Source of the DNA: Clostridia bacterium
GTDB lineage: Bacteria; Bacillota; Clostridia; UMGS1810
Direction: 5' to 3'
DNA length: 42,950 bases
Assembly: GCA_017621495.1 (NCBI GenBank)
Contig: JAGATB010000035.1
Coordinates: 1-42,950, forward strand
Translations under genes and position numbers: made by a program
Part shown: one piece after another, positions 1-6,139 of the stretch
Layout: every line of letters begins with the position of its first letter
Position numbering within the stretch: the stretch's first letter is position 1
The notes under the pieces: generated by a model
What the model was told of the DNA's origin: nothing
Seen by the model: the letters and a program-made list of their open reading frames with translations, nothing else
The model's database searches: none

Positions 1-18
1 ATAATTTAAGTGACTCAT
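1..18 (-). CDS. 5' end of an unidentified gene (runs off the left edge)
   Basis: Only six codons are visible (M-S-H-L-N-Y), reading leftward off the window. They are preceded by an AGAGGA ribosome binding site and by a plausible promoter at 58-86. The N-terminus is loosely reminiscent of IS30-type transposases, but six residues cannot identify a family. The 5' leader TTAAGTGAC pairs with codons 2-4, so the start region may be folded in the mRNA. Confidence 0.4.
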
Positions 19-57
19 ATTGATTCCTCTTTTCTGTGTTTTGTTTGGTCACTTAAC

Positions 58-86
58 ATTATATCAGAGTTTTCAATCTGAGTCAT
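58..86 (-). promoter_or_regulatory. sigma-A-type promoter for the truncated left-edge gene
   Basis: On the minus strand the sequence reads ATGACT, 17 bp, TATAAT. The -10 box is at 58-63 and the -35 box at 81-86. The predicted start is near 51, about 33 nt before the start codon at 18. Confidence 0.5.
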
Positions 87-130
87 CTTTTTTTGGCCAT
101 TTTATTTTACAACTTTCCATTCAAAATACA

Positions 131-207
131 TACAACTTTTATACATCTTTCAAACAACTAACTAACATCTTTTTAACATCTTTTATACTTCTTTAGTACA
201 TCTCTCT
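131..207 (+). repeat. tandem array of seven 11-bp repeats (WACAWCT heptad), left copy
   Basis: Seven units start at 131, 142, 153, 164, 175, 186 and 197, exactly 11 bp apart. Each opens with TACAACT, TACATCT, AACAACT, AACATCT, AACATCT, TACTTCT and TACATCT in turn. The last unit overlaps the 3' end of the WYL gene. An inverted array lies at 6738-6810, and two units are identical 11-mers between the arrays (AACATCTTTTT, AACATCTTTTA). Helical phasing suggests a protein-binding array such as recombinase arm sites or iterons. The binding protein is unknown. Confidence 0.75.
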
Positions 208-1350
208 TATCTTATCAAGGTAAACGGCAAATTCTTCTCTTACTTCTGGTGGTGAAACAATCTGAACTTTTTTACCAAATCCCAATAGCCAACCGAAAAA
301 CTGATTACTTATTTCTACTTTTGCCGTAACAGTAAAATGTCTTTCATCACTCTTGGAATAATGAATATCTTTTGTACCGAAGCGGTCAACAACCGCATCC
401 AATAGCGGGGTTATAAATTTCAATGTAATTCTTTTTTCTTCTCCGCCATACATTGAAAATACTCTTTGTGTGTATGATTTCAAATCAATATCTTTGAAAA
501 CTTCCTCGCCCTCTCTTGGAATGTTGGTGTATCTCACATCTTTCATTCGGTCAACTCTGTATGTACGCATTTCGCCCTTTTCATCATCAAATGCAAGAAG
601 ATAATAATTGCCGTCGTTGATAAGAAGTTGAAAGGGACTGACGGTGTATCTTGCACCTTTTCGGCGTTCCACTTGGTTGTTAATGTCGTCAATGGAATAT
701 TTCAAGTATTTAAAACTTATCTTTTCTGGCGTATGCGGTAAACCGTCTATTTTGGTACTCATTGCCTCGTTTATTGTTGCAATGTTATTCAATACACCTT
801 TGTTATTTGTTTTCACTCTGTCAGTCAAAAATGCGTTGTGTCTTATTTTCTCGGCTTGGTGTTCACTCACAAAATCACAAACAACATCAACAAGGCGTTT
901 TGCCTGCCCCTCGGCTATAAATTTTGAAGAATAGATGCACTCTGCCAGAAGTCGAATATCATTCATGTCAAAGTGCCGTTGTTTAACATAAAAACCTTTT
1001 TTACTCTTATCATAGACGATTAGTTTTTCTTCGTCATATTCATCCTCGGCAAGTATTTCTTCTGCCTCATCAACTGTATAATCTTCTTGAATTATCAAGT
1101 TTGCCTTGTTAATCTCCTCAATATCTCGGTAGACGGAGCGGCGTTCCGCGACAATGCCGTTCTCTTCAAGATACCCCATAATATCATAAGCCGATTTTGT
1201 GTGATTCTCATCTGAATTTTTGAGTAAATATTGCAAAACAAAATATGGTTTCATTTTATGGTTATTTCGTTTGCCGTGTTCCGTCTTAATTTTACCATTC
1301 AAATGTTTGTCGGCTTTTCTATAAAATTTCTTGTATTGTATATCTTCCAT
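193..1350 (-). CDS. WYL-domain transcriptional regulator
   Basis: Probable DNA-binding regulator of 385 aa. The N-terminal part (about residues 30-85) is a winged-helix HTH of the HTH_11/DeoR type (YLLKNSDENHTKSAYDIMGY, then RRSVYRDIEEI). The C-terminal half is a WYL sensor domain, with the segment YTVSPFQLLINDGNYYLLAF followed by RTYRVDRMKDV, and then a WCX-like C-terminal extension. Known WYL proteins bind nucleic acids or nucleotide ligands and often control mobile or defence genes; the ligand here is not visible. The start is ATG at 1350, because GAGGTG lies 6 nt upstream; an upstream GTG would overlap the ribosome binding site. It sits at the left end of the accessory island and is transcribed toward the left 11-bp repeat array, which overlaps its stop. 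Confidence 0.85.
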   Translation of the reverse strand: MEDIQYKKFYRKADKHLNGKIKTEHGKRNNHKMKPYFVLQYLLKNSDENHTKSAYDIMGYLEENGIVAERRSVYRDIEEINKANLIIQEDYTVDEAEEILAEDEYDEEKLIVYDKSKKGFYVKQRHFDMNDIRLLAECIYSSKFIAEGQAKRLVDVVCDFVSEHQAEKIRHNAFLTDRVKTNNKGVLNNIATINEAMSTKIDGLPHTPEKISFKYLKYSIDDINNQVERRKGARYTVSPFQLLINDGNYYLLAFDDEKGEMRTYRVDRMKDVRYTNIPREGEEVFKDIDLKSYTQRVFSMYGGEEKRITLKFITPLLDAVVDRFGTKDIHYSKSDERHFTVTAKVEISNQFFGWLLGFGKKVQIVSPPEVREEFAVYLDKIREMY

Positions 1351-1406
1351 AAAGCACACCTCATGAAAAATATTATATCACATTTGACAAAATTTGAAAA
1401 GATATA

Positions 1407-1435
1407 TTGATTTAAAAGTCCAATAGTGGTATAAT
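1407..1435 (+). promoter_or_regulatory. sigma-A promoter for the structured RNA
   Basis: TTGATT at 1407-1412, a 17-bp spacer and TATAAT at 1430-1435. The predicted start (about 1441-1443) coincides with the first base of the long terminal stem of the RNA, which supports both calls. Confidence 0.75.
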
Positions 1436-1440
1436 ATAGT

Positions 1441-1700
1441 CACCACACTTTATATATCATATTTTTAATTATGATACTACTTTAATTTAATATTATATTT
1501 TGGAATATTTCTTTTGGAATATTCTTCGTTTGGTGTTCATATAAAGTATTGTGTTTGTTAAAAACGCAGGCTTTATGAAATAACCTTTATATGAATACCA
1601 TTAGAGTAGTGTTTCATAGTTGATATATAAATGTGTGGTAACATTGAAATCAAGCCTCGTTTTTATGCGTGGTGCAGATTTCTGTTGCCACGCATTTTTT
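1441..1700 (+). ncRNA. structured non-coding RNA of unknown class (or long structured leader)
   Basis: The transcript starting near 1441 can fold into a rod. The closing stem pairs 1442-1459 with 1621-1639 (18 bp, one bulged U). A second stem pairs 1468-1486 with 1600-1620 (about 19 bp with G-U pairs and a 2-nt bulge). A side hairpin pairs 1503-1509 with 1518-1524, and a distal stem pairs 1531-1546 with 1585-1600 (16 bp). The distal loop (1561-1573, AAAACGCAGGCTT) is complementary to the 3' tail (1652-1664). A terminator follows at 1665-1700. The overall shape and length of about 200 nt to the closing stem resemble 6S RNA, but no 6S sequence signature was recognised. It may instead be a leader controlling the LRR gene that starts at 1745. 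Confidence 0.6.
1665..1700 (+). terminator. rho-independent terminator after the structured RNA
   Basis: Stem ATGCGTGG (1665-1672) with CCACGCAT (1688-1695), followed by a run of T. It lies 45 nt before the start codon of the LRR gene, so it either ends a separate small RNA or acts as an attenuator. Confidence 0.8.
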
Positions 1701-1744
1701 ATTGTGTGAAATGTCAAAATTCAATATACAAGGAGTAATCAAAC

Positions 1745-2806
1745 ATGAAGAGAAAAATTTTAAGTGTAACAATCATTTTAACGATGTTATTATCAACATT
1801 GATTCCATTGTCGGTAAGTGCCGCAACAAGTGGAACTTGTGGTGAAAATTTAACATGGGAACTTGATGATAATGGTATACTCACAATAAGTGGCAGTGGT
1901 GCAATGACTAACTGGGAATATTATGATGAAGTACCTTGGTATTCATACACAAAGAACATCAAAGTAATTTATGTAGACGATGGTGTTACGAGCATAGGGG
2001 ATTGTGCGTTTGCGGATTGTAGTAATCTACTTAGAATTGAACTGCCTGATAATATGGATTCGATTGGCGAATATGCTTTTACAAATTGTCGTTCTCTTGT
2101 AAATATTGTTATTCCAAATGGTGTTCGAGTTATTGATGAAGATACATTTTATGATTGCATTTCACTTCAAAGTGTTACTATTCCTGAAAGTCTTGTCACC
2201 ATTCGTAGTATGGGATTTTGTAATTGCAAAAGTCTTTCAACAGTATATATTGATGGAACAGTATGGAGTGTAAAAAATATATATGCCGATAATGAACCTT
2301 TTAAAAATGCAACGAGAATTTATAAAAAAGTGAATGTTTCATATAATGCAAACGGCGGTGTTGGATCACCTGAAACATTAAAAATTTCAACAAATAGTAC
2401 AGTAACAATTTCTTCAACTACGCCTACAAGAGATGGCTATGTTTTTCTTGGCTGGTCTACTTCGAGTTCTCAAAAAACGGCTGAATATAAAGCAAATGAC
2501 ACATTAACAGTTGGCACAAACAGTATAAATTTATATGCAGTATGGAAAAAGATTATTTGCACAAAAACCCAGATTAAAGACGATACATTTCTTGTAACTC
2601 CAACTGGTGTTGAAAACGGAAACAGAATAATTTTTGCTTGTTATAACGGCAATAAAATGGTTTATGTAAATCCTTATATTTATGCAGGAGAAACTACAAT
2701 ACCATTTACAACAACCGAAACTTATGACAAAGTAAAAGTTATGGTATGGGAAAATTTAGAAACTTGTGTGCCGTTATGTGAGGCAGAAAACGTCCCTTTA
2801 AACTAA
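1745..2806 (+). CDS. secreted leucine-rich-repeat protein with InlB-type repeat
   Basis: Predicted secreted protein of 353 aa. Residues 1-26 form a Sec signal peptide (KRK, hydrophobic core, cleavage after VSA). Residues about 65-175 contain BspA/LRR_5-type repeats with the recurring pattern SIGDCAFADCSNL, SIGEYAFTNCRSL, VIDEDTFYDCISL and IRSMGFCNCKSL. Residues about 195-265 match the Listeria-Bacteroides (InlB B, Flg_new) repeat, with VSYNANGG, GYVFLGW and LYAVW. The remaining about 85 residues are a beta-rich tail. Such proteins act at the cell surface, often in adhesion. No LPXTG sorting signal or membrane anchor is visible. AGGAG lies 9 nt before the ATG. It is the only plus-strand secreted gene in the island and follows the structured RNA. 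Confidence 0.85.
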   Translation: MKRKILSVTIILTMLLSTLIPLSVSAATSGTCGENLTWELDDNGILTISGSGAMTNWEYYDEVPWYSYTKNIKVIYVDDGVTSIGDCAFADCSNLLRIELPDNMDSIGEYAFTNCRSLVNIVIPNGVRVIDEDTFYDCISLQSVTIPESLVTIRSMGFCNCKSLSTVYIDGTVWSVKNIYADNEPFKNATRIYKKVNVSYNANGGVGSPETLKISTNSTVTISSTTPTRDGYVFLGWSTSSSQKTAEYKANDTLTVGTNSINLYAVWKKIICTKTQIKDDTFLVTPTGVENGNRIIFACYNGNKMVYVNPYIYAGETTIPFTTTETYDKVKVMVWENLETCVPLCEAENVPLN

Positions 2807-2827
2807 TTAAATAACAAAACAAAAATA

Positions 2828-2881
2828 AAGTCAGACAATTAACAGAAACCATTTATAATATTGGTGTTAATAGTCTGACTT
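2828..2881. repeat. shared island hairpin, copy 1 (17-bp arms)
   Basis: Arms 2828-2844 and 2865-2881 pair over 17 positions with one mismatch. The right arm is TGTTAATAGTCTGACTT. It lies 9 nt after the resolvase stop and between two convergent genes. On the minus strand it is followed by a T-rich stretch, so it probably terminates the resolvase transcript. Copies 2 and 3 (4926-4980, 5652-5706) share the outer bases and the TGTTAATAG core. Confidence 0.75.
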
Positions 2882-2890
2882 AAATTTTAT

Positions 2891-3478
2891 CTATTTTTCC
2901 AAAAGAGAAACATATTTATAGACGGTTGTACGGCTCATGTCACACACTCTGGCAAGTTCTGAAACATTCAATTTGCCAGACTTCAAAGACGGATAATGTC
3001 GCAAAAAGGATGCAGGAATATCGTCTTTCGTTACTTGCGGTCTGCCGATATTTGCCCCTTTTGCTCTGGCGTTTTCCATGCCAGAACGCACCCTTGCACG
3101 AATCATGGCAAGTTCTAATTGACTGAATACACCTGCCATTTGCAAAAATGCCTCACTCATGGGGTCGCATTTGCCGTTTCGGCAATCAAGAGTTATACTG
3201 CCGACTATTTGAAGTCGCAAATGTTTTTCGTGTATCAAATCAATTATTTCACAAAGTTGTTTTGTACTTCTGGCAAGTCTGGGAACTTCAAGAGTTATAA
3301 TTGTGTCGCCCTCTCTTGCAGTTTCAAACATTGTCCTTTGTTGGTCTTTTATTTTACTGTCGCCGTGTTCGTATTCAAGAAATATTTCTTCCGCCCCTGC
3401 CTCTTTCAGTTCTCTGACTTGGCGGTTAATGTCTTGTTTTGTTTCGTTGGTACTGCACCTTGCATATCCGTAATTCAT
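2891..3478 (-). CDS. serine recombinase (resolvase/invertase family)
   Basis: Small serine recombinase of 195 aa that would cut and rejoin DNA at specific sites through a phosphoserine link. The N-terminal catalytic domain opens with YGYARCSTNE, whose serine is the expected nucleophile, and contains the family motif LEVPRLARSTKQL. The helix with LELAMIRARVRSGMENARAKG leads into GRP and a C-terminal HTH (about residues 150-190, VSELARVCDMSRTTVYKY). The length is usual for resolvase/invertases (180-210 aa), so this is not a large serine integrase. The start is ATG at 3478, with AAAGGA 7 nt upstream. A GC-rich hairpin (3495-3524) lies just before its ribosome binding site. It may resolve or invert DNA within the island. 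Confidence 0.9.
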   Translation of the reverse strand: MNYGYARCSTNETKQDINRQVRELKEAGAEEIFLEYEHGDSKIKDQQRTMFETAREGDTIITLEVPRLARSTKQLCEIIDLIHEKHLRLQIVGSITLDCRNGKCDPMSEAFLQMAGVFSQLELAMIRARVRSGMENARAKGANIGRPQVTKDDIPASFLRHYPSLKSGKLNVSELARVCDMSRTTVYKYVSLLEK

Positions 3479-3494
3479 AACATTGTCCTTTCTT

Positions 3495-3524
3495 CCACTC
3501 CGCAAGGTTTCCCCTGCGGAGTGG
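3495..3524. terminator. GC-rich hairpin between the 92-aa gene and the resolvase
   Basis: CCACTCCGCA (3495-3504) pairs perfectly with TGCGGAGTGG (3515-3524). On the plus strand it is followed by TTTTG. On the minus strand it follows the 92-aa gene and lies close to the resolvase ribosome binding site, so it could lower resolvase expression. Confidence 0.6.
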
Positions 3525-3532
3525 TTTTGTAT

Positions 3533-3811
3533 TTAACAAGAAATCGTAAATCTTCGACTTGCACTCTGTTTTGTGAATGCCTTGTAAAGGTCGCCGTACA
3601 TTTTCTTGAAGTTTGTTGTGTCAAATCTGTTACTTAATACGGAAGTCCAACGGATGATGTAAGAACCTGCAATAAGTTCTTCGGTTTCTCTCTCCAACAT
3701 TTCTTCCTTGATACTGTCTCTGATTGCCTCGGCTTCTGCCTTTGCTTGTTCCATAAGTTCTTCCCATTCGTTAAGTGCCTCAATTTTTGTAATAAGTTCT
3801 GCCTTTGTCAT
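3533..3811 (-). CDS. small conserved mobile-element protein, function unknown
   Basis: Protein of 92 aa with two parts. Residues about 5-45 are rich in E, K and A and predict a helical or coiled-coil segment (EALNEWEELMEQAKAEAEAI). The C-terminal part holds the compact pattern SNRFDTTNFKKMYGDLYKAF and then SRRFTIS. From memory, small proteins with this SNRFDTT...FTK...SRRF ending recur in Firmicutes phages and conjugative elements without an assigned function; no search was run to confirm it. AAAGGAG lies upstream of the ATG. It is the first gene downstream of the minus-strand promoter at 3874-3902, so it should be repressed by the Cro-like protein and probably forms an operon with the resolvase. 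Confidence 0.75.
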   Translation of the reverse strand: MTKAELITKIEALNEWEELMEQAKAEAEAIRDSIKEEMLERETEELIAGSYIIRWTSVLSNRFDTTNFKKMYGDLYKAFTKQSASRRFTISC

Positions 3812-3873
3812 TTTTGTTTTCTCCTTTTGGTTTATAATTTATTTTGTGGGGTGTTCCCCTTGACTACATTTAT

Positions 3874-3902
3874 ATTATACTACGAAATTCGTAATTTGTC
3901 AA
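3874..3902 (-). promoter_or_regulatory. leftward promoter with operator in its spacer
   Basis: The minus strand reads TTGACA, 17 bp, TATAAT (-10 at 3874-3879, -35 at 3897-3902). The palindrome TACGAAATTCGTA (3881-3893) fills the spacer. It drives the 92-aa gene and probably the resolvase. Confidence 0.8.
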
Positions 3903-3979
3903 TACTTTTTTCGTAATTTCTTTTACGAAATTCAAAATATTTTTTCGATTTATGTATTGATTTATTACGAAAATCGTGA
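3881..3979. promoter_or_regulatory. three operator-like palindromes between divergent promoters
   Basis: Site 1 is TACGAAATTCGTA (3881-3893). Site 2 has half-sites TTCGTAA (3910-3916) and TTACGAA (3923-3929) in the opposite arrangement. Site 3 is TTACGAAAATCGTGA (3965-3979). Sites 1 and 3 lie inside the spacers of the two divergent promoters. The adjacent Cro-like protein is the obvious candidate to bind them. Confidence 0.7.
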
Positions 3980-3985
3980 TATAAT
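3957..3985 (+). promoter_or_regulatory. rightward promoter of the Cro-like repressor
   Basis: TTGATT (3957-3962), 17 bp, TATAAT (3980-3985), with operator site 3 filling the spacer. This implies autoregulation of the repressor that starts at 4010. Confidence 0.8.
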
Positions 3986-4009
3986 ACCAAAAGGAAAGGA
4001 TGTGTTTTC

Positions 4010-4219
4010 ATGATTAAATTTAAAGTTAAAGTTATTCTTGCCATGCGTGAAATGACACAAAAAGAACTTGCGGAAAGAACTGGTATCAGACCGCCGACTG
4101 TTTCGGCAATTTGTACTGGTTCAGTAAAACATTTACCAATAGAGGCATTAAATGAGATTTGCAAAGTTCTTGATTGCCAACCTGCGGATATAATGGAGTA
4201 CATCCCAGACGAAGAATAG
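4010..4219 (+). CDS. Cro/CI-type XRE repressor
   Basis: DNA-binding protein of 69 aa that is nearly all one HTH_3/XRE domain of the YozG type. Helices 2 and 3 lie in MTQKELAERTGIRPPTVSAI (residues about 15-34), followed by LNEICKVLDCQPADIMEY. It has no ligand or protease domain, so it acts as a simple Cro-like repressor. The upstream region carries two face-to-face promoters with related palindromes in their spacers, so it very likely represses both itself and the leftward operon (92-aa protein, resolvase). AAGGA-type sequence precedes the ATG. Confidence 0.9.
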   Translation: MIKFKVKVILAMREMTQKELAERTGIRPPTVSAICTGSVKHLPIEALNEICKVLDCQPADIMEYIPDEE

Positions 4220-4502
4220 GGGTGTTCATTTAAACAACTGGTTTCGTGAACGTTTTTCCGCACACACTAAATGCCAAAAGTCAACGGAAAAACGGCGTGT
4301 TTTTGTTCAAGAAAATTTACATACCTTTTTGTGAACATAGGGGGGTATGTTTCGGGAAAAATATTTTTTCAACGCCGTTTGCCGTTTTGGTGTGGCTCTC
4401 TCGGTTTTGGAATGGGATTTTAATTTCAAAAGACGATTTTCATGTTCGTGGGCGGATTTTATGTATTTTTCTTTTTCACGACCTTGACGGCAATAAACGA
4501 CA
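4220..4502. other. non-coding segment with inverted repeats; candidate origin-type region
   Basis: No convincing gene is seen. CGTTTTTCCG (4251-4260) is perfectly complementary to CGGAAAAACG (4285-4294), and ACATACC (4319-4325) to GGTATGT (4344-4350) around a run of six G. The density of inverted repeats with an ORF-free stretch next to a DNA-binding gene cluster would suit an oriT or replication origin. No relaxase gene is visible in the window. Confidence 0.35.
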
Positions 4503-4506
4503 AAAA

Positions 4507-4538
4507 CGGCGAATAGTTCTTTTTTGAACTACTCGCCG
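4507..4538 (-). terminator. terminator after the amber-interrupted small gene
   Basis: Arms 4507-4519 and 4526-4538 pair over 13 positions with one mismatch. On the minus strand the hairpin is followed by TTTTTG, 7 nt after the stop of the gene at 4545-4790. Confidence 0.75.
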
Positions 4539-4544
4539 TCTTGA

Positions 4545-4790
4545 TTATTTGAAATCTTTTAATAATTCGTCAAGTGCCTTTTCTATTGCCTTATCCAACT
4601 TGTCATTGATTTGTTTTTCAAGTTCCTTTTCCATTTGATATTCAAGTTGTTGTTTCTATTGCATTTCTGAAACTTGTTTTTGCAAACTTCTGTGAAATGC
4701 AACATACACTTCATCCCCAGTATAACCGTCAAGGTACATTGTATCATAATATTCTGGCAACCGTTTACCGTTGTAATAATGATTTATCAT
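4545..4790 (-). pseudogene. small coiled-coil gene interrupted by an in-frame TAG
   Basis: From ATG 4790 (AGGAG upstream) the frame reads M-I-N-H-Y-Y-N-G-K-R and continues to codon 44, meets TAG at codon 45 (4656-4658), then reads on for 36 more codons to TAA at 4545. The second part (QLEYQMEKELEKQINDKLDK) is a clear amphipathic coiled coil. The first part has LPEYYDTMYLDGYTGDEVYV. Both halves keep coding character. The TAG sits among glutamine codons (CAA TAG AAA CAA CAA), so one C-to-T change in CAG would explain it. The simplest reading is a recent nonsense mutation. A truncated 44-aa product is possible. Function is unknown. Confidence 0.6.
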
Positions 4791-4826
4791 TTGTTTTTCA
4801 CTCCTTTTACTACTGGCTTCTATCAT

Positions 4827-4854
4827 AAATTTTAGTCGCCTGCGACTAAAATTT
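4827..4854. repeat. perfect 13-bp palindromic hairpin
   Basis: AAATTTTAGTCGC (4827-4839) pairs perfectly with GCGACTAAAATTT (4842-4854) around a 2-nt loop. It lies between the stop of the winged-helix gene and the small amber-interrupted gene. There is no T tract beyond the stem, so a terminator role is uncertain. Confidence 0.6.
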
Positions 4855-4925
4855 TGATAAAGCCGTTTTATGTTTCTACTGTATTTGAAAATTGAATGAT
4901 GTAAATTAACGGTCTTTGGCTTTTT

Positions 4926-4980
4926 AAGTCATTCTATTAACACAGAATAGAATAACATTTTTATGTTAATAGAATGACTT
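4926..4980. repeat. shared island hairpin, copy 2 (17-bp perfect arms)
   Basis: Arms AAGTCATTCTATTAACA (4926-4942) and TGTTAATAGAATGACTT (4964-4980) are perfectly complementary. It lies 4 nt after the stop of the winged-helix gene. Compared with copy 1, both arms change together (GAC/GTC becomes TTC/GAA), which is compensatory change and supports a conserved stem. Confidence 0.8.
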
Positions 4981-4984
4981 AAAA

Positions 4985-5632
4985 TCACTCTAAAAACGAT
5001 TCATTAACCAATTCAATAAGTTTTTGTATTTGTTCTGAATAAATGATGTTTTCAGTTATTTTAGGTCGTTTGTATGGGTGTCCGCCGACATAATTATACA
5101 TCATTTTGTATGCGGTATTTGTGCCGACCTCGTTTTTATTACTCCAATACAAATTCCAACCTTTGCAATAAACATCTCGTAATATTTCTTTGTAATGTTT
5201 CTTGCCGTCTGCCGTCTTTGTGATTGCATAATAAACACATTCTGTATTTTTATCAATGTGAATATATCCAACTCTTGAAAGGCGGTCAATCCAGTTTGAA
5301 ATTGTTTGTCTTGAAATGTGAACGCCATCCTCTGACATAATTACTTCCATTTCCACTATTGGAAAGTTTGCAAAGGTTTCATCGCAAAAAAGGTAATAAC
5401 AAAAGTATTTGAACTTTTCAAAATTGATAACTGCCGACATTCCCATTTCGGTAATGCAATACAATTTAAAACGGTCTGGCACTTTCTGAATTTCATACAT
5501 CAAATTTTGCCCTCTGCCGGTGGAAACAAATTCAACTCCGTATCGTTGCAATTTGCGGTCAATACCTTGTTTGTTATTTGTTCCCAAAACGGCAGACAAT
5601 TCATTTTTCGTATATTTTCTGATTTCTAACAT
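4985..5632 (-). CDS. winged-helix DNA-binding protein of unknown function
   Basis: Protein of 215 aa, not assigned to a family. An N-terminal HTH-like segment (YTKNELSAVLGTNNKQGIDR, residues about 6-25) is followed by a beta-hairpin (EFVSTGRGQNLMYEI). A second winged helix (about residues 85-120) has the sequence GVHISRQTISNWIDRLSRVG followed by the wing YIHIDKNTECVYYAITKT. Two HTH units in one protein of this size would suit a replication initiator or a regulator of a mobile element, but no initiator motif is recognised. The start is ATG at 5632 with AAAGGA upstream. The gene is bracketed by hairpin copies 2 and 3. Confidence 0.7.
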   Translation of the reverse strand: MLEIRKYTKNELSAVLGTNNKQGIDRKLQRYGVEFVSTGRGQNLMYEIQKVPDRFKLYCITEMGMSAVINFEKFKYFCYYLFCDETFANFPIVEMEVIMSEDGVHISRQTISNWIDRLSRVGYIHIDKNTECVYYAITKTADGKKHYKEILRDVYCKGWNLYWSNKNEVGTNTAYKMMYNYVGGHPYKRPKITENIIYSEQIQKLIELVNESFLE

Positions 5633-5651
5633 TTTAAATTCCTTTCGTTTT

Positions 5652-5706
5652 AAGTCAACCATTTAACATTGAATGTATTATTTTATTTGTGTTAATAGAT
5701 TGACTT
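5652..5706. repeat. shared island hairpin, copy 3 (imperfect)
   Basis: Arms AAGTCAACCATTTAACA (5652-5668) and TGTTAATAGATTGACTT (5690-5706) match at 14 of 17 positions. It lies 10 nt after the stop of the 126-aa gene. The right arm differs from copy 2 at a single base. Confidence 0.7.
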
Positions 5707-5716
5707 AATAGACGGT

Positions 5717-6097
5717 TTATGCGATTTTTGCAAAATCAACAATTTCTGGATATTTCTCTAAAAACCATCTCTTGATTGTAGGATAACGCAAACCTTGTTT
5801 GTGGCACTTGGAAATTGTGCGTAATTCGTTGAACTCTTTGATAATTGCAAGTGCATTTTCTTCTGATTCGTGTCTTAAAATGTAATCTTCCATGTACTCA
5901 TAAGTTAAACCTTTGTATGTTTCTTTTTCGGGATTGCGTTTGATTGTTTTTGTAACAACTGTGAAGTCTGGATAGTCACGGCGTACACTCTGTAACTGTG
6001 CATATTCATCACTATTGGTATTTGTACAATTTTTTGCAAATGTTCTGTCCATAACAATTTTCTTTCCGTTAAAATCAATTTTTAATGTGTTTTTCAT
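5717..6097 (-). CDS. island protein of unknown function, paralogue A
   Basis: Protein of 126 aa that is clearly related to its upstream neighbour (6140-6541). The shared core is LQSVRRDYPDFTVVTK, GLTYEYMEDYI, an EFNEL segment and a C-terminal IKRWFLEKYPEI. There is no signal peptide or membrane segment. The charged, aromatic-rich make-up and island setting suggest a cytoplasmic protein, perhaps nucleic-acid binding; this is inference. The start is ATG at 6097, with AAAGGA 10 nt upstream. It lies 42 bp after paralogue B in the same direction, so the two look like a tandem duplication in one operon. Confidence 0.7.
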   Translation of the reverse strand: MKNTLKIDFNGKKIVMDRTFAKNCTNTNSDEYAQLQSVRRDYPDFTVVTKTIKRNPEKETYKGLTYEYMEDYILRHESEENALAIIKEFNELRTISKCHKQGLRYPTIKRWFLEKYPEIVDFAKIA

Positions 6098-6139
6098 AGT
6101 CTTTAATTCCTTTCTCATTTATAAATTTAATTTTTTTAA

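Noticed and set aside
1442..1639. MITE with terminal inverted repeats instead of an RNA gene
   Set aside because: The inverted ends coincide with a promoter-defined transcript start and the inner pairing is nested along the whole length; no clear target-site duplication is seen. It is kept only as an alternative.
1441..1640. Firm call of 6S RNA
   Set aside because: Shape and length fit, but the central bubble is very asymmetric and no conserved 6S sequence was recognised.
4246..4527. Open frame of 93 codons on the plus strand
   Set aside because: No ribosome binding site, atypical residue make-up, overlaps inverted repeats and the terminator of the opposite gene.
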